Source: Symbiodinium kawagutii
Lineage: Eukaryota; Sar; Dinophyceae; Suessiales; Symbiodiniaceae
Assembly: GCA_009767595.1 (NCBI GenBank)
Contig: VSDK01011733.1
Coordinates: 134,077 to 198,076 of the forward strand
Direction of reading: 5' to 3'
Length of the DNA stretch: 64,000 nt
Shown: positions 61,140 through 64,000 of the stretch, piece by piece
Layout of the letters: every line of letters begins with the position of its first letter
How positions within the stretch are numbered: the stretch's first letter is position 1
The notes under the pieces: generated by a model
Told to the model about the DNA's origin: nothing
What the model saw: the letters and a program-made list of their open reading frames with translations, nothing else
Databases searched by the model: none
Position numbers and translations under genes: made by a program

Positions 61140-61179
61140 GGCAACCAGCAGTTTGAGGGGGCCATTTTTGGACACACAT
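61140..61179 (+). CDS. Candidate exon part 1, interrupted by a family A element
   Basis: After TTTTCATAG the frame GNQQFEGAIFGHT reaches ACAT and continues after the element as LEINELKQYV. Confidence 0.58.
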
Positions 61180-61292
61180 GGCTATGGGTCAATATTAACT
61201 AACCAATAAAGGTGGTTATTAACCAACAATTTCATAGGAAAAACAATGGTTAATGATGGGGAACCAGGGGTACGGGGTTTTGACCCACTGCC
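61180..61292. mobile_element. Family A element, ACAT duplication, interrupting an open frame
   Basis: GGCTATGGGTC and GACCCACTGCC ends with ACAT on both sides. Collapse restores GHT-LEINELKQYVQGY. An alternative GT-AG splice (TATGG|GTCAAT ... AATGAG) also keeps frame. Confidence 0.88.
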
Positions 61293-61296
61293 ACAT

Positions 61297-61401
61297 TGGA
61301 AATCAATGAGCTGAAGCAGTACGTCCAGGGCTACAGCCTGGAACCCCAGCTGTTACGAGTCAGTAGCCCTGTGCTTGGGATGGGCACCCATTTTTGGGGT
61401 G
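61297..61401 (+). CDS. Strong candidate exon, unknown protein
   Basis: LEINELKQYVQGYSLEPQ continues LLRVSSPVLGMGTHFWG to GGGTG|GTAAAC. It begins immediately at the family A element's right flank. Confidence 0.6.
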
Positions 61402-61500
61402 GTAAACGCTGACTCACAACCACATTAGGGAATATTAGGGGTGTATAAATGATGTAGCCTCCCCACTAGTTGGTTAAGTGGTACGACGGCAACAAAGCCA

Positions 61501-61701
61501 GTGAAATTGCCTGACATTCCTGGATCCAAAAACTTGAAATGTGTGTGCCTTGTCACGTACGCATGTCTGGGACATGTCCGCGCCAAGGGACTTACACCCG
61601 ACGTAAGACCAGGTTGGGAGGCATGTATGACAACTGATCCGACCAGCCGACTCTGTGGAGATAGGATGATTTCAAGTACTGAAGCATCGTTGTTGCAATG
61701 A
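61501..61701 (+). CDS. Candidate exon
   Basis: KLPDIPGSKNLKCVCLVT continues YACLGHVRAKGLTPDVRP and ACMTTDPTSRLCGDR. A 96-codon minus ORF overlaps, so the strand is moderately uncertain. Confidence 0.4.
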   Translation: MKLPDIPGSKNLKCVCLVTYACLGHVRAKGLTPDVRPGWEACMTTDPTSRLCGDRMISSTEASLLQ

Positions 61702-62246
61702 TGATTGAGAATCAATAGTTGTTAGTCATGATTGGCCATGGCTAGTAGTGGCCAATAGGGTTCAACTGTGATTGGATACAACAAATCATGGTTACCAAAG
61801 GGAGCAAAATCATCCAAACAAAGATACAAACGAGGGTTTCAACAATTGGCACAGGCAACAGCTCGAAAACCACGTTAGTATGGCAAGAAGCTACTTGGGT
61901 TTGTACCATTTGATTCAGATCTAAGCAAGTTACCACTGCCCACCCTTACCCTAATCCAGGCTTATCAAGGCCTCATGAACTTGCCATCATCAACCCTTAA
62001 CAAAGGCCTGCTAGATGTGGGACTGGGCGGACGTCGAGGCTAAGCAAAATGCAACAAGCCAGGAGCTTTGTACTTTTTCTTTCACCAGCCGGCTTTGTAT
62101 AAACAACCCGTGCCCTCTTTCAGTCCCCAACCGATTTGTTGCGCCAAAAATCTTCATACTTCTACGTGAATCAGTGACAAAAATGGTGCATTTTTCACTT
62201 CTATCGATCAGTTTAGCGGAGAGCTCCACAAAAAACCCACCACCAG

Positions 62247-62353
62247 ATGGCTCCTGTCAACATGATTGGTCACCAGCGGTGCTCGCCAGCAGGCACTTTG
62301 CTCCCATGGTTGAGCAATGCTGGGGGCTCTATCGCCATCTGGAAGATTCCCAG
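62247..62353 (+). CDS. Strong candidate exon, unknown protein
   Basis: GSCQHDWSPAVLASRHFA continues PMVEQCWGLYRHLEDSQ between ACCACCAG and CCCAG|GTTCAA. The same frame is open upstream to 62,015 (WADVEAKQNATSQELC), where a minus ORF competes. Confidence 0.55.
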
Positions 62354-62770
62354 GTTCAAAATCCTCCAGCTGCTTCAACTCCAATGTTAAGCCATCTAAC
62401 TATAGAGAAGTAGGGGTCAACAATGGTTTGTAGTGGTTATAATGATTAATCTTGGTTTATGGTGGTTATAAGTTATAAGTTATAATGGTTAATCTGAGCT
62501 CCAGTAGTGAGTGGTGGTCACTGATCGACGACGTGATTGCCTGTTGACTTTGAAGGAGCAGAAGCAGCCGTAGAGTTCTTATTGGCAGCGGTGGAGGTGG
62601 GGGTAGCAGCAGCACTAGTATTGTTAGCAGAAACCATAACAGCAGCAGTAGCAGCAGCAGTAGCAGCAACAGTAGCAAGAGTAGTAGCAAAAGTTAGTTA
62701 ATACAAGCATTGTAACCATTCTCATACCGTCGTTCTATATCAGCCATTCATCATTTTCATCGCCTACAAG

Positions 62771-62799
62771 CTATAACCAATTCCACCAGTCCCTACAAG
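62771..62799 (+). CDS. Candidate exon upstream of a family B intron
   Basis: ITNSTSPYK lies between CGCCTACAAG and CCTACAAG|GTGGGC. Confidence 0.55.
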
Positions 62800-62927
62800 G
62801 TGGGCCCCCCAAACGTTATAACTTGGTGCAACTAAGGCCACTTAACAAGCTAGTTATATCTACTATAACTGGTAGTTACCCTAGTTATAAGCCAACTTAT
62901 AGCTGACTAAGGGGGCCCACCTTGTAG
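62800..62927 (+). mobile_element. Family B element that is itself a complete GT-AG intron
   Basis: The element (62,796-62,924, TA flanks) has arms CAAGGTGGGCCCCCC and GGGGGCCCACCTTG. GTGGGC starts the intron and TTGTAG ends it. The joined frame SPYK-PPPPPLGTEATF is open. Confidence 0.72.
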
Positions 62928-63077
62928 CCACCACCACCACCGCTTGGCACCGAGGCCACCTTCCGCTTCTCAACGGTGAAGTGCAGCTGTTTCAAAGACC
63001 TGGGTGACTCCAACGCCTTCATTCCCGCGTGCCGTATGGATGGCCAGGAGACCTACGCTGCGACCTGTGATCCAGAG
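62928..63077 (+). CDS. Strong candidate exon, exactly 50 codons
   Basis: PPPPPLGTEATFRFSTVK continues CSCFKDLGDSNAFIPACR and MDGQETYAATCDPE to CCAGAG|GTTTAC. Five cysteines and strong GC3. No family is recognised. Confidence 0.65.
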
Positions 63078-63380
63078 GTTTACCATGTGATTCACCATGT
63101 GATTCACCATGTGATTTACCATTTGATTTACCGTGATGAGTGATCAACTATGATTTTTAGCTACCTATAGGAGCAACTGCATTGTGAAGCTACTACCGCA
63201 TTGACCTGTTGAGAAATAAGGAAAAGTTTTCCGGCCGAATCAAAGACTTGTTTGTAGTTTTCGTCGATTTTCATCCACTTTCATCCATTTTCATCCATTT
63301 TCATCCACTTTCATCATTGATACGAGTGTTTCTCAAAAATAAGGGAGACCCCCCACTTATCATCCTTTAACACCAACCAG

Positions 63381-63517
63381 CGACCGCCTGGGGGGTCCCA
63401 TCAACGCTTCCGAAACGGCTCCAGGAAGATGCGTCGATTCGCTACAAGGAGCTGCGCGGGAACGTGCCCAGGGTGTGCCCGCAGCTGATCGTTGAAAAGC
63501 CACAGTTTTCTCAGTGA
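63381..63517 (+). CDS. Strong candidate exon, unknown protein
   Basis: ATAWGVPSTLPKRLQEDA continues SIRYKELRGNVPRVCPQL and IVEKPQFSQ after CACCAACCAG. GC3 is about 23 of 31 in the core. It ends at TGA 63,515. The competing frames have lower GC3. Confidence 0.6.
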
Positions 63518-63536
63518 TTTGTGACCCAGTTTTGTA

Positions 63537-63734
63537 GGTTCTACTTGGATGATCATCCCACGGTTCGTGGTTTGTAAGCATGGTTCGTAACTAGCGGCTA
63601 GGGGGTTCTATCATTTATCAACAGGTTAGGAATCATGATTACGAACCACTAAGTGGGATGATCATCCAAGTATCATTTATCAACAGGTTAGGAATCATGA
63701 TTGCCAACCACTAAGTCGGATGATCATCCAAGTA
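63537..63734. repeat. ACTTGGATGATCATCC inverted repeat with a ~62-bp direct duplication
   Basis: CTACTTGGATGATCATCC at the left faces GGATGATCATCCAAGTA at two right positions. TATCATTTATCAACAGGTTA through CATCCAAGTA is present twice in tandem. The right end AAGTAG could be an acceptor. Confidence 0.8.
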
Positions 63735-63832
63735 GGTAAATCTAGCAGCACCAGAGAGCATTCGGGCACTATGTCTTCCGGATCTGACCACCAGTTCTGC
63801 TATCCCCGAAGATCTTGGGTGACCTGCTGGTA
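63734..63832 (+). CDS. Candidate exon, frame uncertain
   Basis: KSSTREHSGTMSSGSDHQ continues FCYPRRSWVTCW, or LAAPESIRALCLPDLTTS in the next frame. GC3 slightly favours the first. Confidence 0.35.
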
Positions 63833-63858
63833 GTGACTTTCCTCTTGGATTCGCATAT

Positions 63859-63973
63859 GGCTATGGGTCAATATCACCCATCAATACTGGTGGCTATGAA
63901 CCAACAAAAGTATAGGGAAAACAATGGTAAATGATAGGGGAACCAGGGGGGCTAGGGGTTTTGACCCACAGCC
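63859..63973. mobile_element. Family A element, ATAT duplication
   Basis: GGCTATGGGTC and GACCCACAGCC ends with ATAT flanks. Collapse gives DFPLGFAYELNH followed by a CAT|GTGAGG donor. Confidence 0.85.
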
Positions 63974-64000
63974 ATATGAGTTGAATCATGTGAGGATGGG

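Noticed and set aside
1..64000. Dinoflagellate spliced-leader sequence or an rRNA operon
   Set aside because: I found no convincing match to the trans-spliced leader or to rRNA by reading. A computed search would be needed to exclude diverged copies.

Overview
This looks like a nuclear window from a dinoflagellate, most likely Suessiales/Symbiodiniaceae-like and possibly near Polarella. That is an inference from style; nothing here identifies a species. The supports are short GC3-rich coding islands scattered through repeat-filled non-coding DNA, long (TTG)n and (TTCTTG)n arrays, many families of short inverted-repeat elements, and a Ty1/copia retrotransposon of the dinoflagellate type. There are no operons, rRNA genes or convincing tRNAs. 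Layout: positions 1-31,180 hold about 40 candidate exons, nearly all readable on the + strand, separated by inverted-repeat elements and by strand-asymmetric 'AACCATCA' or 'TGATGGTT' tracts. Positions 31,185-39,871 are one complete copia element on the - strand with identical 192-bp LTRs and a 5-bp target duplication. Positions 39,880-64,000 resume the exon/intron mosaic, with the best-supported coding islands at 43.5, 46.3-47.2, 49.3-49.9, 52.3-53.7 and 60.9-63.5 kb. Positions 18.9-21.65 kb are AT-rich and exon-poor and carry a triplicated block of poly(CCAAAA)/(GGTTTT) hairpins. I cannot say how many host genes the islands belong to. The consistent + orientation suggests one or a few very intron-rich genes. 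No island is assigned a function; one resembles a HEAT repeat. Frame choices rest on length, GC at third codon positions and adjacent splice signals, and several islands are open in two frames. The main discovery candidate is that many inverted-repeat elements look like introners, meaning mobile elements that act as introns. Removing an element and collapsing its target-site duplication repeatedly restores an open frame (40.9, 41.5, 48.5, 52.9-53.3 and 61.2 kb). Two TA-flanked families carry a GT donor and a TAG acceptor at their own ends (for example 62,800-62,927). One family may use a GA donor (46,971-47,077). The 53.16-kb copy sits in an AGGT target, so GT-AG splicing would leave no scar. 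The copia element encodes gag, an aspartic protease, a cytosine-methyltransferase-like domain, integrase, reverse transcriptase, RNase H and an extra post-pol ORF. Its frame is broken by shifts and stops even though its LTRs are identical.
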